A DNA stretch of 56,521 nucleotides from Actinomycetes bacterium (GTDB taxonomy: Bacteria > Actinomycetota > Actinomycetes > Streptosporangiales > Streptosporangiaceae). The translations under genes and the position numbers were made by a program. A model generated the notes under the pieces. The model ran no database searches. It saw nothing but the letters and a program-made list of their open reading frames with translations, and was not told where the DNA came from. This document shows positions 17,285-25,589 of this stretch, piece by piece (the stretch's first letter is position 1; each line of letters opens with the position of its first letter). The stretch is taken from assembly GCA_021793235.1 (NCBI GenBank), contig JAJYTD010000025.1, positions 1 through 56,521 of the forward strand. Direction: 5' to 3'.

Positions 17285-18061
17285 TCAGGGGGCGGCGGGC
17301 GGCCGGTACTCGACTCCCAGGCGGGTCAGAGCATCGCGCAGTTCGGCTTCAAAGAGGGCCTCCAGGTCGCCTGTAGCGAACGCCAAGTGCTCGAACACCT
17401 CCATGCAGACCATGCCGTAGAGCCGGACCCAGCAGGAAGTGAGGATGCGCAGCGCGCCTTTGGGGACGTTGTCGGGGCGGAAACCGGTGTGCTGGGCGAA
17501 GGCCTCCAGCTGGTGGCAGAGCGCCGGTGACAGTTCCGTGTCGGGCGGGACCGTGAAGCGCTCCTCCCGCAGCAACCGGTCGAAGAGGGCGAAGAAGGTC
17601 GCGGCGAAGCGGCGGGCGGCCTCGGCCGCCTCGCCTTCGGCAGGAGTGCCGTGATGCGGACTCGGCGGACCGAACAGCAGGGCGAACTCCGCGCGGTCGG
17701 CCAGCGCCCAGGCGCGGAACGCGCGCAGGGAGGCGAGGATGCGGCCGTCGACGTCGTCAGGGGGGAGTGAGCTGTCGGCGGCCTGGACCACGCCGGAGAG
17801 TTCGGTGAAGAAGTCGGCCTGCAGCGAACGCATCAGTTCGTCGAGGCTGCCGAAGTAGCGGTAGAGTCCCGGCGCGGTCATCCCCATCTCGCGCGCGATG
17901 GCGCGCAGGGAGACTCCCGCTGGTCCCCGGGCGGCGAGATGGCTGCGCGCGATGGCCTTGATCTCCCGCAGTGTGGCCTCGCGCACACGTTCGCGCCGCG
18001 ACGGCGGCGGGGCGGTTGAGCCGCTGGCGCCGACCTGCGCTGATGTCGCCTGTTTGGCCAC
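17285..18061 (-). CDS. TetR/AcrR-family repressor
   Basis: This 258-residue regulator has the N-terminal TetR helix-turn-helix (GPAGVSLRAIAREMGMTAPGLYRYFGS) and a C-terminal ligand domain of the TetR_C_33-like type (WVRLYGMVCMEVFEHLAF). I chose GTG 18061 because AAGGAAGG lies upstream; the longer frame to 18103 adds an Arg-rich stretch. It is divergent from the MMPL transporter and probably represses it, as in many actinomycete TetR-MMPL pairs. Confidence 0.87.
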   Translation of the reverse strand: MAKQATSAQVGASGSTAPPPSRRERVREATLREIKAIARSHLAARGPAGVSLRAIAREMGMTAPGLYRYFGSLDELMRSLQADFFTELSGVVQAADSSLPPDDVDGRILASLRAFRAWALADRAEFALLFGPPSPHHGTPAEGEAAEAARRFAATFFALFDRLLREERFTVPPDTELSPALCHQLEAFAQHTGFRPDNVPKGALRILTSCWVRLYGMVCMEVFEHLAFATGDLEALFEAELRDALTRLGVEYRPPAAP

Positions 18062-18104
18062 GTGCCTTCCTTCTTGCCGCCTGCGCCCGGTGCTTCGCAC
18101 CACA

Positions 18105-18160
18105 TTGACGTGGTTAGTGCTGTAAGTTTGTGTGAACAGTGTTAGCTTCGGTGCTTACCG
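18105..18160. promoter_or_regulatory. Divergent TetR/MMPL control region
   Basis: The 149-bp interval contains a TTGACG (18105-18110) and an AT-richer block with the loosely mirrored elements TTAGTGCTGT and AACAGTGTTAGC. This is the place for a TetR operator, but the inverted symmetry is only about 6 of 10, so the site is tentative. Confidence 0.3.
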
Positions 18161-18210
18161 ATCCTAACCCCATCCACCTCCGCGTTCATAGCATGTTGAG
18201 GAGCAGTTTC

Positions 18211-20409
18211 ATGTTCTCAGCGCTGGGGCGGTACACCTACCGCGGCCGTGCGTGGGTCCTCCTCGCCACAGCCGTCTTCGTCGCCTTCGCCGCAGTGTGG
18301 GGAACAGGGCTCTTCAACGAGGTCAGTGACGGGGGCTTCGAGGACCCCGACGCCGAGTCCACTCTGGCCGCCCAGCGGATCGAGGATGAACTCGGCCATG
18401 AAGAGGCCGACGTGGTCGCGGTCTACCGCAGTATCGACCTGCCGATCGACAACCAGATGTTCGCCTTCTCCATCCAGCAGATGCGCGACGACCTCCCCGA
18501 GGACAAAGTCGCCTCGGTCACCACCTACCTCGATGAAGGCCTGACCGACGTCGAGCGCGGCATCCTCATCTCCGAGGACCGCAAGGCCACCTACGTGCCG
18601 ATCACCCTCGAAGGCGACACCGACGCCGAGCGGATGGACAACTTCACGGCCATCGCCGACGACCTGGACGCCGGTCAACTGGAGACCTATCTGGGCGGCC
18701 CGGTCGGCGTGGAGTACGAGATCTCTTACAGCGCCGAGGAGGACGTCGTACGCGCCGAGCTGGTCTCACTGCCGATCCTGCTCGTCCTCCTCGTGGTGAT
18801 CTTCGGCGGTGTGGTCGCCGCGATGCTGCCGCTGGCTGTCGGCGGCCTGGCCATCCTCGGCTCGCTCACCCTGCTGCGGGCCCTGACCTACGTCACCGAG
18901 ATCTCGGTCTTCGCGGTCAACGTCGCCACCCTGCTCGGACTCGGCCTGGCCATCGACTACGGGCTGTTCATCGTCAGCCGGTTCCGCGAGGAGGCGGCGC
19001 GCGGTATCGACACCGAGAAGGCGGTCTCGCGCACCCTGGCCACGGCCGGGAGAACCGTGGCCTTCTCCGGTGTCACGGTGCTGATCGCCTTCGCCGGCCT
19101 GCTCTTCTTTCCCCAGCCCCTGCTCCGATCGATCGGCCTGGGCGGCATCGCGGTGGTGCTGTTCGACGTCTTGGCCGCACTCATCATGCTGCCGGCGCTA
19201 CTCAGCGTGATCGGGCACCGCATCGATGCCCTGCCCCTGTTCCGGTCCCGGCGGCGCCCCGGTCACGCCGCCGGAGGCTGGACCCGGCTGGCGCACAGTG
19301 TCATGCGCCGCCCGGTGCTCTACCTCGCCGGCGTCGGCGCCGTTCTGCTCGCCTTCGCCTCGGCGATGGCGTTCACCGAGGTCGGTTCCACCGACCAGCG
19401 CTACCTGCCCGACGACGCGAGCAGCCGGATCGCCATCGAGTCGCTGCGCGAGGACTTCCCCGCCGGAGGGATCAACCGGATCGACATCAGCGTCACCGGT
19501 GATGTCGCTGAGGACGACTTGGAGAACTACACCGAGCGCCTCGGCGGACTCGACGGCGCGGTCGGCTCCGAGGTCGAGCGCACCGGTGATGAAATAGCGC
19601 ACGTCGTCGTCGCCTACGAAGGCGAGGTCGACGATCCGGCAACCGGTGACCTGGTGCGCGACGTGCGCGCCGCGCCCGGCCCGGAGGGTGCCGAGGAGGT
19701 CCTCGTCGGCGGACCGGCCGCCATGCAGATCGACACGGTCGACGCGATCATCGACGCGGTCCCCTGGACCCTGCTCTTCATGGCCTCGGTGACCGTTGTC
19801 CTGCTGTTCCTGGCCTTCGGGTCGGTGGTGCTGCCGATCAAGGCCGTGCTGATGGGCTTTCTGTCCCTCGGAGCGTCGCTGGGCGTGGTCATCTGGGGCT
19901 TCCAGGAGGGCTACCTGGCGACGGTACTCGGCTTCGACACGGTGGGGACCATGGACCCGACCTACCTGGTCCTCATTCTCATCGTCGCCTTCGGGCTGGC
20001 GATGGACTACGAACTGTTCCTGCTCAGCCGGGTCCGCGAAGAGTACCTCGCCACCGGTGACAACACCCACTCCGTCGCCGTCGGCCTGCAGCGCACCGGA
20101 CGGATCATCACCAGCGCGGCCCTGCTGCTCATCGTGGTGCTCGCCGCGATGGGGTCCTCCTCCCTACTGGCCTTGAAGATCATCGGGATCGGGCTCGCCA
20201 CGGCCGTGGTGGTGGACGCCACCCTGGTGCGGGCCCTGCTGGTCCCGGCGACCATGCGGCTCCTCGGCCGGGCCAACTGGTGGCTGCCGGCCCCGCTTCG
20301 GTGGCTGCACGAGCGTATCGGCATCAGCGAAAGCGAAGAAGAGGGCGGATCCCGGGGGGCCGCGCCGGGCACGGGCAGTGAGGGCCGGGCCGAGGAGCAC
20401 GTGAGCTGA
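18211..20409 (+). CDS. MMPL-family RND transporter
   Basis: This 732-residue inner-membrane transporter shows the MMPL plan. There is one N-terminal helix, an extracytoplasmic porter domain, a cluster of helices with GLGLAIDYGLFIVSRFREE, then the duplicated half with FGLAMDYELFLLSRVREEY. The Asp-Tyr pairs in both GLxxDY motifs are the proton-relay residues of this class. The start is ATG 18211, preceded by GAGGAG at 18199-18204; upstream ATG 18193 lacks a site. It is likely a lipid or drug exporter controlled by the divergent TetR protein. Confidence 0.9.
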   Translation: MFSALGRYTYRGRAWVLLATAVFVAFAAVWGTGLFNEVSDGGFEDPDAESTLAAQRIEDELGHEEADVVAVYRSIDLPIDNQMFAFSIQQMRDDLPEDKVASVTTYLDEGLTDVERGILISEDRKATYVPITLEGDTDAERMDNFTAIADDLDAGQLETYLGGPVGVEYEISYSAEEDVVRAELVSLPILLVLLVVIFGGVVAAMLPLAVGGLAILGSLTLLRALTYVTEISVFAVNVATLLGLGLAIDYGLFIVSRFREEAARGIDTEKAVSRTLATAGRTVAFSGVTVLIAFAGLLFFPQPLLRSIGLGGIAVVLFDVLAALIMLPALLSVIGHRIDALPLFRSRRRPGHAAGGWTRLAHSVMRRPVLYLAGVGAVLLAFASAMAFTEVGSTDQRYLPDDASSRIAIESLREDFPAGGINRIDISVTGDVAEDDLENYTERLGGLDGAVGSEVERTGDEIAHVVVAYEGEVDDPATGDLVRDVRAAPGPEGAEEVLVGGPAAMQIDTVDAIIDAVPWTLLFMASVTVVLLFLAFGSVVLPIKAVLMGFLSLGASLGVVIWGFQEGYLATVLGFDTVGTMDPTYLVLILIVAFGLAMDYELFLLSRVREEYLATGDNTHSVAVGLQRTGRIITSAALLLIVVLAAMGSSSLLALKIIGIGLATAVVVDATLVRALLVPATMRLLGRANWWLPAPLRWLHERIGISESEEEGGSRGAAPGTGSEGRAEEHVS

Positions 20410-20417
20410 CGAAGCCG

Positions 20418-20984
20418 TCAGCGGTTCGGCGGGGAGGCGTCCCGGAGGAGCCGGCGGTTCTCGAACCCGATGTCGGGCCGGTACCGCCGGGCCTCGGCGG
20501 CAACCTCCTCGACGCTGCGGTCCCAGGTGGGGCGGATCCGGACCGCGTGGCGCGGTTCCCAGGGAGACGGAGCCCGAAACGGCTGGTCGGCCTCCTCTCC
20601 CACGAGGAAGACCAGGTAGTGCAGGCCGGCCGTGCCGCGGCGATGCGGAACGGCCTGGGTGCAGGCGCGGATGAGCACGATGTCGTCCCATGCCAGGAAG
20701 GTGTCCTCGGCGGAAGAGCGCGGCCATGGGGCGACCAGGCGCACGCCGGCGTCGTCGAGTACGAGGATCGGGCGGCGGCTGAGGACCCGGGAGGCGGCGA
20801 GAAGCCCGCCGCCCCCGAAAATCAGCAGCGCCAGCAGCCCGATGCCGACGTCGACCGGGTCGCCGCGCACGATGAGCCCGATGGCCGCGGAACAGAAGAC
20901 CAGGCAGGCGGCCGTCAGCCACAATCCGTCCCACGTGACCCGGAGCCGGTTGGTCACGCTGAGCGGTGTGGCTGCGCCCGTCAT
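20418..20984 (-). CDS. Small membrane protein with PH-like domain, function unknown
   Basis: This 188-residue protein has two N-terminal hydrophobic segments (about residues 22-40 and 47-65), then a soluble part. The pattern LVLDDAGVRLVAPWPRSS followed by FLAWDDIVLIRAC is typical of bacterial PH-like domains. I do not recognise a specific family. It lies tail to tail with the MMPL gene, eight bases apart. The ATG at 20984 follows a TAGGCT box by six bases, so the mRNA is probably leaderless. Confidence 0.7.
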   Translation of the reverse strand: MTGAATPLSVTNRLRVTWDGLWLTAACLVFCSAAIGLIVRGDPVDVGIGLLALLIFGGGGLLAASRVLSRRPILVLDDAGVRLVAPWPRSSAEDTFLAWDDIVLIRACTQAVPHRRGTAGLHYLVFLVGEEADQPFRAPSPWEPRHAVRIRPTWDRSVEEVAAEARRYRPDIGFENRRLLRDASPPNR

Positions 20985-20990
20985 GGTCTG

Positions 20991-20996
20991 AGCCTA
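20991..20996 (-). promoter_or_regulatory. -10 box TAGGCT (minus strand), leaderless start at 20984
   Basis: Read on the minus strand, TAGGCT is followed by CAGACC and then the ATG. A TANNNT box six bases before the start codon, with no Shine-Dalgarno, indicates a leaderless transcript. Confidence 0.5.
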
Positions 20997-21014
20997 GCCG
21001 ACGCGACGGCCCCG

Positions 21015-21049
21015 GCCCCGGTCTGACAGGGCCGGAGACCGGGGCTTTT
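21015..21049. terminator. Hairpin with T-tract downstream of the fad operon
   Basis: GCCCCGGTCT at 21015-21024 pairs with AGACCGGGGC at 21036-21045, followed by TTTT on the plus strand. It lies just past the minus-strand fadB/J stop. In the minus direction the U-tract would be on the wrong side, so there it acts as a plain hairpin. Confidence 0.5.
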
Positions 21050-21063
21050 ACGGTTCGACGGCC

Positions 21064-23157
21064 CTACAGCGCCGTAGGCCCGTTCGGATGGAACAAGGCA
21101 CCGTTGACCTTTTCGGAGATACCCGACCGGTCCAGGTAGGGAGTGATTCCGCCGAGATGGAACGGCCAGCCGGCACCGGTGATCAGGCACAGGTCGATAT
21201 CGGCGGGTTCGGCTACCACACCCTCGTCGAGCATGATCCGGATCTCGCGGGCCAGTGCCTTAAGGGCGCGGTCCAGGATCTCCGGCTCGCTCGACGGCGT
21301 GCCGTCGCTGGAGAACAGTGCCTTGACCTCCGGGTCGAGCCGGAAGTCGGGGCCATAGACCGCGGTCTTGCCCGCCTCGACCATCGCCCGGTGCTGCGCG
21401 GAGACGCGGAAGCGTTCGGGGAAGGCCGCGTTCAGGGTCTCGGCCACGTGCAGCGCCACAGCCGGGCCGACGAGCTGGAGCAGCAGCAGCGGTGACATCG
21501 GCAGGCCGAGCGGGGCCACCGCGCGGTCGGCGACCTCGGGATCGGTACCCTCCTCAACGGCGCCCAGCACCTCGCCCATGAACAGGGTGAGCAGCCGGTT
21601 GACCACGAACGCGGGAGCGTCCTTGCACAGCACGGCGGTCTTCTTCAGCCCCTTGGCCGTAGCGAAGGCCGTGGCCAGCGTGGCGTCGTCGGTCTTTTGG
21701 CCACGGACGATCTCCAGCAGCGGGAGCACAGCGACCGGGTTGAAGAAGTGGAAGCCCACGACGCGCTCGGGGTGGCGCAGTCCGCTCGCCATCTCGGTGA
21801 TGGACAGCGACGAGGTGTTGGTGGCCAGGACCGCCTCGGCCGAGACCACGGCTTCCACCTCGGCGAAGACCTGCTGCTTGACTTCCATCTTCTCGAACAC
21901 CGCTTCGATGACGAAGTCGGCGTCGGCGAAGGCGTCCTTGGTCAGCGACCCGGTCACCAGGTTCTTCAGCCGGTTGGCCTTGTCGCCGGAGACCCGCCCC
22001 TTGGCGAGCAGCTTGTCGATCTCGGCGTATACGTAGCCCACCCCCTTGTCCAGGCGTTCTTGGTCCAGGTCGGTCATGACCACGGGCACGTTCAAGCGCC
22101 GGGCGAACAACAGGGCGAGCTGGCCGGCCATGAGGCCGGCGCCGACGACGCCGACCTTGGTGACCTTGCGCGCCAGCGCCTTGTCGGGGGCGCCGGCGGG
22201 GCGGCGGGCCCGCTTCTGAGTGAGGTCGAAGGCGTAGAGCCCCGCCGTGAGCTCATCGCTCATGATGAGGTCGGCGAGCGCGTCGTCCTCGGCGGCGAAG
22301 CCCTCGTCGCGGGTGTGGTTCTTGGCCTCGGCCACGAGGTCCAGCGCGCGCACCGGAGCCGGGGCGGCGCCGTGCAGCTTGCCCTCCAGTAGAAAGCGAG
22401 CGCCGTCGATCGCCTGGTCCCAGGCCTCGCCCTTGTCGACCTCGGGGCGTTCGACCACGATGTCGCCCTTGACGACCTTGGCCGCCCACCGCAGCGACTC
22501 CTCGACGAAGTCGGCCGGCTCGAACATCGCGTCGGCGATGCCCATGTCGAATACCTGGGGGCCCTTGATCGTCTTGTTCTGGGCCAGCGGGTTGTCGATG
22601 ATGAGCTTCAGCGCCTTCTGGGCGCCGATGAGGTTGGGCAGCAGGTAGGTGCCGCCCCAACCGGGGACCAGGCCGAGGAACGCCTCGGGGAGTGCGAACG
22701 CCGGCACGCCGGAGGAAACGGTGCGGTAAGTGCAGTGCAGGGCGACTTCGACGCCGCCGCCCATCGCGGCGCCGTTGACGAACGCGAACGTCGGCACGTT
22801 GAGCTCGCCGAGCTTGCGGAACACGTCGTGACCGAGCCTGCCGATGGCGTGGGCCTGTTCGCGGGTCTGGATCGCGGGCACGCCGGTGAGGTCGGCGCCG
22901 ACCGCGAAGATGAACGGCTTGCCGGTGACGGCCACAGCGACGATGTCGGTGCGTGCCCTGGCCGCCTCGATCGCGGCGTCCAGGCTGAGGAGGCCTTGGG
23001 GGCCGAACGTGTTGGGCTTGGTGTGGTCGTGGCCGTTGTCCAGGGTGATCAGGACAGCGGTGCCCGCGCCATAGGGGAGCTGTACGTCGCGCGCGAGGGC
23101 TCTGGTGACGACCTCGTCGGCGAACAGTTCGCGGGCCTCGTCGATGGGGCTGCTCAC
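21064..23157 (-). CDS. fadB: Fatty-acid oxidation multifunctional protein: enoyl-CoA hydratase / 3-hydroxyacyl-CoA dehydrogenase
   Basis: This 697-residue cytoplasmic enzyme catalyses the middle two steps of beta-oxidation. The N-terminal crotonase domain shows KPFIFAVGADLTG and NGAAMGGGVEVALHC. The NAD-binding 3-hydroxyacyl-CoA dehydrogenase domain begins at KVGVVGAGLMAGQLALLFA and has VVGFHFFNPVAVLPLLEIVRG. The C-terminal dehydrogenase domain ends the protein. The size and order match FadJ/FadB. The start GTG 23157 overlaps the thiolase stop (GTGA), so it is translationally coupled. The open frame above it lies within the thiolase gene. Confidence 0.93.
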   Translation of the reverse strand: MSSPIDEARELFADEVVTRALARDVQLPYGAGTAVLITLDNGHDHTKPNTFGPQGLLSLDAAIEAARARTDIVAVAVTGKPFIFAVGADLTGVPAIQTREQAHAIGRLGHDVFRKLGELNVPTFAFVNGAAMGGGVEVALHCTYRTVSSGVPAFALPEAFLGLVPGWGGTYLLPNLIGAQKALKLIIDNPLAQNKTIKGPQVFDMGIADAMFEPADFVEESLRWAAKVVKGDIVVERPEVDKGEAWDQAIDGARFLLEGKLHGAAPAPVRALDLVAEAKNHTRDEGFAAEDDALADLIMSDELTAGLYAFDLTQKRARRPAGAPDKALARKVTKVGVVGAGLMAGQLALLFARRLNVPVVMTDLDQERLDKGVGYVYAEIDKLLAKGRVSGDKANRLKNLVTGSLTKDAFADADFVIEAVFEKMEVKQQVFAEVEAVVSAEAVLATNTSSLSITEMASGLRHPERVVGFHFFNPVAVLPLLEIVRGQKTDDATLATAFATAKGLKKTAVLCKDAPAFVVNRLLTLFMGEVLGAVEEGTDPEVADRAVAPLGLPMSPLLLLQLVGPAVALHVAETLNAAFPERFRVSAQHRAMVEAGKTAVYGPDFRLDPEVKALFSSDGTPSSEPEILDRALKALAREIRIMLDEGVVAEPADIDLCLITGAGWPFHLGGITPYLDRSGISEKVNGALFHPNGPTAL

Positions 23158-24356
23158 TTGGTGTTCCCTTCCCAGTTCGTGTTCTCCCAGAGCACGGTTC
23201 CGCCCATGCCCATGCCGACGCACATGGTCGTCAGGCCGTATCGGACGCCGGTGCGCTCGGCGAAGAGCCGGGAGAGCTGCGTCATCAGCCGAACACCGGA
23301 GGAGGCCAGCGGGTGGCCGAGCGCGATCGCACCGCCCCACGGGTTGACGCGGGCGTCGTCATCGGCGATTCCGAAGTGTTCGAGGAAGGCCAGGACCTGC
23401 ACCGCGAAGGCCTCATTGATCTCGATGAGGCCGATGTCGTCCATGCTCAGTCCCTGGCGGGCGAGCAGTTTTTCCGTGGCCGGGACCGGCCCCACGCCCA
23501 TGACCTCGGGTTCGACACCGGCGAAGGAGAAGTCGACCAGGCGCATGCGGGCATCCAGGCCGAGTTCGGCGGCGGTGTCCTCAGCGGCGATGATCGCTCC
23601 GGTGGCACCGTCGTTGAGGCCGGCGGCGTTGCCGGGGGTCACGTTGCCGTGCGGGCGAAACGGCGTCTTCAGACCGGCCAGGCCCTCCAGCGTGGTTCCG
23701 GGACGCGGCGGCTCGTCAGCCGTTGCCAGGCCGAAGCCCTGCTCGGCGGAGCGGACCAGCACCTCCACCAGATCCTGCTGGATCTTGCCGTCGGCGTAGG
23801 CCTTGGCGACCTTCTCCTGGCTGCGCACGGAGTAGGCGTCGGCCCGCTCTTTGGTGATGGAGGGGTAGCGGTCGTGCAGGTTCTCCGCGGTGTTGCCCAT
23901 GACCAGGGCGGAGGGGTCGACCAGCTGCTCTGACAGGAAGCGGGGGTTGGGGTCGACGCCTTCGCCCATGGGGTGGCGGCCCATGTGCTCGACGCCTCCG
24001 GCGATGACCACGTCGTAGGCGCCGAAGGCGATTCCCGCGCCGCTGGTGGTCACGGCGGTCATCGCACCGGCGCACATGCGGTCGATGGCGTAGCCGGGCA
24101 CGCTGCGCGGCAGTCCGGCGAGGAGGGCGGCACTGCGCCCGATCGTCAGTCCCTGGTCACCGATCTGGGTGGTGGCGGCGATGGCGACCTCGTCGATGCG
24201 CTCCGGCGGCAGGCTGGGGTTGCGGCGCAGTAGTTCCCGGATGACCCGGACGACGAGGTCATCGGCGCGCGTTTCGGCGTAGAGGCCCTTGCCTGCCTTG
24301 CCGAACGGAGTCCGGGCCCCGTCGACGAACACGACTTCTCGGGCAGTTCGCGGCAC
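23154..24356 (-). CDS. fadA: Acetyl-CoA C-acyltransferase (3-ketoacyl-CoA thiolase)
   Basis: This 400-residue thiolase performs the last step of beta-oxidation. Catalytic residues are visible: Cys95 in DRMCAGA, the His in NPWGGAIALGHPLASSG and the second Cys in TTMCVGMGMGG. The start GTG 24356 is supported by AAGGAGGG upstream; the frame is open a few codons further. It is the first gene of the two-gene fad operon and is preceded by a possible operator and tandem 10-bp repeats. Confidence 0.94.
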   Translation of the reverse strand: MPRTAREVVFVDGARTPFGKAGKGLYAETRADDLVVRVIRELLRRNPSLPPERIDEVAIAATTQIGDQGLTIGRSAALLAGLPRSVPGYAIDRMCAGAMTAVTTSGAGIAFGAYDVVIAGGVEHMGRHPMGEGVDPNPRFLSEQLVDPSALVMGNTAENLHDRYPSITKERADAYSVRSQEKVAKAYADGKIQQDLVEVLVRSAEQGFGLATADEPPRPGTTLEGLAGLKTPFRPHGNVTPGNAAGLNDGATGAIIAAEDTAAELGLDARMRLVDFSFAGVEPEVMGVGPVPATEKLLARQGLSMDDIGLIEINEAFAVQVLAFLEHFGIADDDARVNPWGGAIALGHPLASSGVRLMTQLSRLFAERTGVRYGLTTMCVGMGMGGTVLWENTNWEGNTK

Positions 24357-24404
24357 GATTGCCCTCCTTATCAAGCGGACGAACGAACCTGTCGCCCCTC
24401 ATGC

Positions 24405-24416
24405 TACTGGTCGGTA
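24405..24416. promoter_or_regulatory. Operator-like TACTGGTCGGTA upstream of fadA
   Basis: TACTGGTCGGTA is an imperfect inverted repeat (outer TAC/GTA exact, 8 of 12 positions symmetric) located 48 bp before the fadA start. TetR-type repressors of beta-oxidation genes in actinomycetes often use similar TAC-N6-GTA sites. This is sequence inference only. Confidence 0.35.
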
Positions 24417-24430
24417 ACTAATGCTGCGAG

Positions 24431-24460
24431 CGGGAAGGTGCGGGAAGGTGCGGGAAGGTG
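24431..24460. repeat. Three exact tandem copies of CGGGAAGGTG
   Basis: The decamer CGGGAAGGTG occurs three times back to back, once per helical turn. It lies between the TPR gene end and fadA, upstream of fadA on the minus strand. It is either a slippage-prone microsatellite or a row of half-sites on one DNA face. Confidence 0.8.
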
Positions 24461-24478
24461 CCCGGTGCCCACCGTTCC

Positions 24479-24503
24479 GTCGGTCCTGGGGTGCGGGACC
24501 GAC
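24479..24503 (-). terminator. Small hairpin after the TPR gene
   Basis: GTCGGTCC at 24479-24486 pairs with GGACCGAC at 24496-24503, 14 bp past the minus-strand TPR stop. The stem is short and there is no U-tract. Confidence 0.35.
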
Positions 24504-24516
24504 AGGTCCGGCCGGT

Positions 24517-25386
24517 TCAGAACAGGGCCGAGGCTTCGCGGTGGCGGCCGAGAGCGCTCAGGGCGCCGGCGAGGTCGCGGCGCATCTTCAGCGTGAGCAT
24601 GCGGATGTCGGGGTCGCCCACAGCAGATAGTGCGTTGCGGTAGGCGGTCTGCAGCGTCTCGACCGCTTCCTCGGCGCGTCCCGCCTGCGTGTACGCGCGG
24701 CCGAGCCGATGCTGGATCACCAGCGTGTCGTGGTGCCGACTGCCCAGGCGGCGGTGCCGCTGGGCGAAGACCATGCGCAACTGCTGGATGGCGTCGTCGT
24801 TGCGTCCCACCGCACTGTAGGCGCGGCTGAGGCCGATCCGCAGGTTCTCCCGCTCCTCCGGGAGCCCGGAGTCCTCTGCGGCCTTCTCGAAATGGGCGAT
24901 CGCGGCGTTGTGGCGGCCACTCTTGTGATAGGTCGCGGCGAGCCGGCTGCGCGCGGCGACCGTGTCGCCCGCGACAGGTCCCAGCCGTTCGTCGCGGTGT
25001 TTGAGCAGAGTCTCCCACTGCTCCGCGGCATTACCGGGCTGCCCTGCGTCCTCATAGGACCAGGCGAGGTTTTCGCGGATGACGTCGGTCTGCGGGTGGT
25101 CGTCACCGAAGACCCGCTCTGCTTCGGCCAGCGCCAGTTCGAACTGGGCGACCGCGGCCTCACGGCGGCCGATCTGGGCGTACTTGCTCGCCAGGTTGTT
25201 GCGCGCGGTGATGGTCTCCGGGTGGGCCGATCCCAGCGTCTCGATCTGCTCCTGGAGCGCCCGCTCCAGTGCCGCGGCCCGCAGGGTAGGGGTCTGTTCG
25301 CGTTGGGAAACAGTGGCGCGGCCGAGGCGGTCCTCGCCCTGGTTCGGGGTCGTGAGTCCGGCTCTGCGGAGAAGGGCACGCCACAT
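24517..25386 (-). CDS. Tetratricopeptide-repeat protein (kinesin-light-chain type)
   Basis: This soluble protein of about 289 residues is built almost wholly from TPR units. Units such as ETITARNNLASKYAQIGRRE, QTDVIRENLAWSYEDAGQPG and HHDTLVIQHRLGRAYTQAGR repeat every 42 residues, the spacing of TPR_12/kinesin-light-chain arrays. No enzymatic domain is present. It is presumably a protein-interaction scaffold. The start is uncertain: I use ATG 25386, but the frame is open to 25461 with GTG codons in between. Confidence 0.72.
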   Translation of the reverse strand: MWRALLRRAGLTTPNQGEDRLGRATVSQREQTPTLRAAALERALQEQIETLGSAHPETITARNNLASKYAQIGRREAAVAQFELALAEAERVFGDDHPQTDVIRENLAWSYEDAGQPGNAAEQWETLLKHRDERLGPVAGDTVAARSRLAATYHKSGRHNAAIAHFEKAAEDSGLPEERENLRIGLSRAYSAVGRNDDAIQQLRMVFAQRHRRLGSRHHDTLVIQHRLGRAYTQAGRAEEAVETLQTAYRNALSAVGDPDIRMLTLKMRRDLAGALSALGRHREASALF

Positions 25387-25589
25387 CGCCACCAGACTCA
25401 CCACCCCTGCATCATCGCGCTTACCCGCTGGCGCTGCCGCGCCGCCGTGACCCAACAACACGATTCCATAACTTAATCCGGAAAGTGGGGTCGGGGTGGG
25501 CGCACCCGATACTTCACTGGGTGAATCGTGTCACTTTTGTGTCTTTGGGGTGATCGGAGGTTTATTGCCGTTCGTGCATCGATCGCCTC

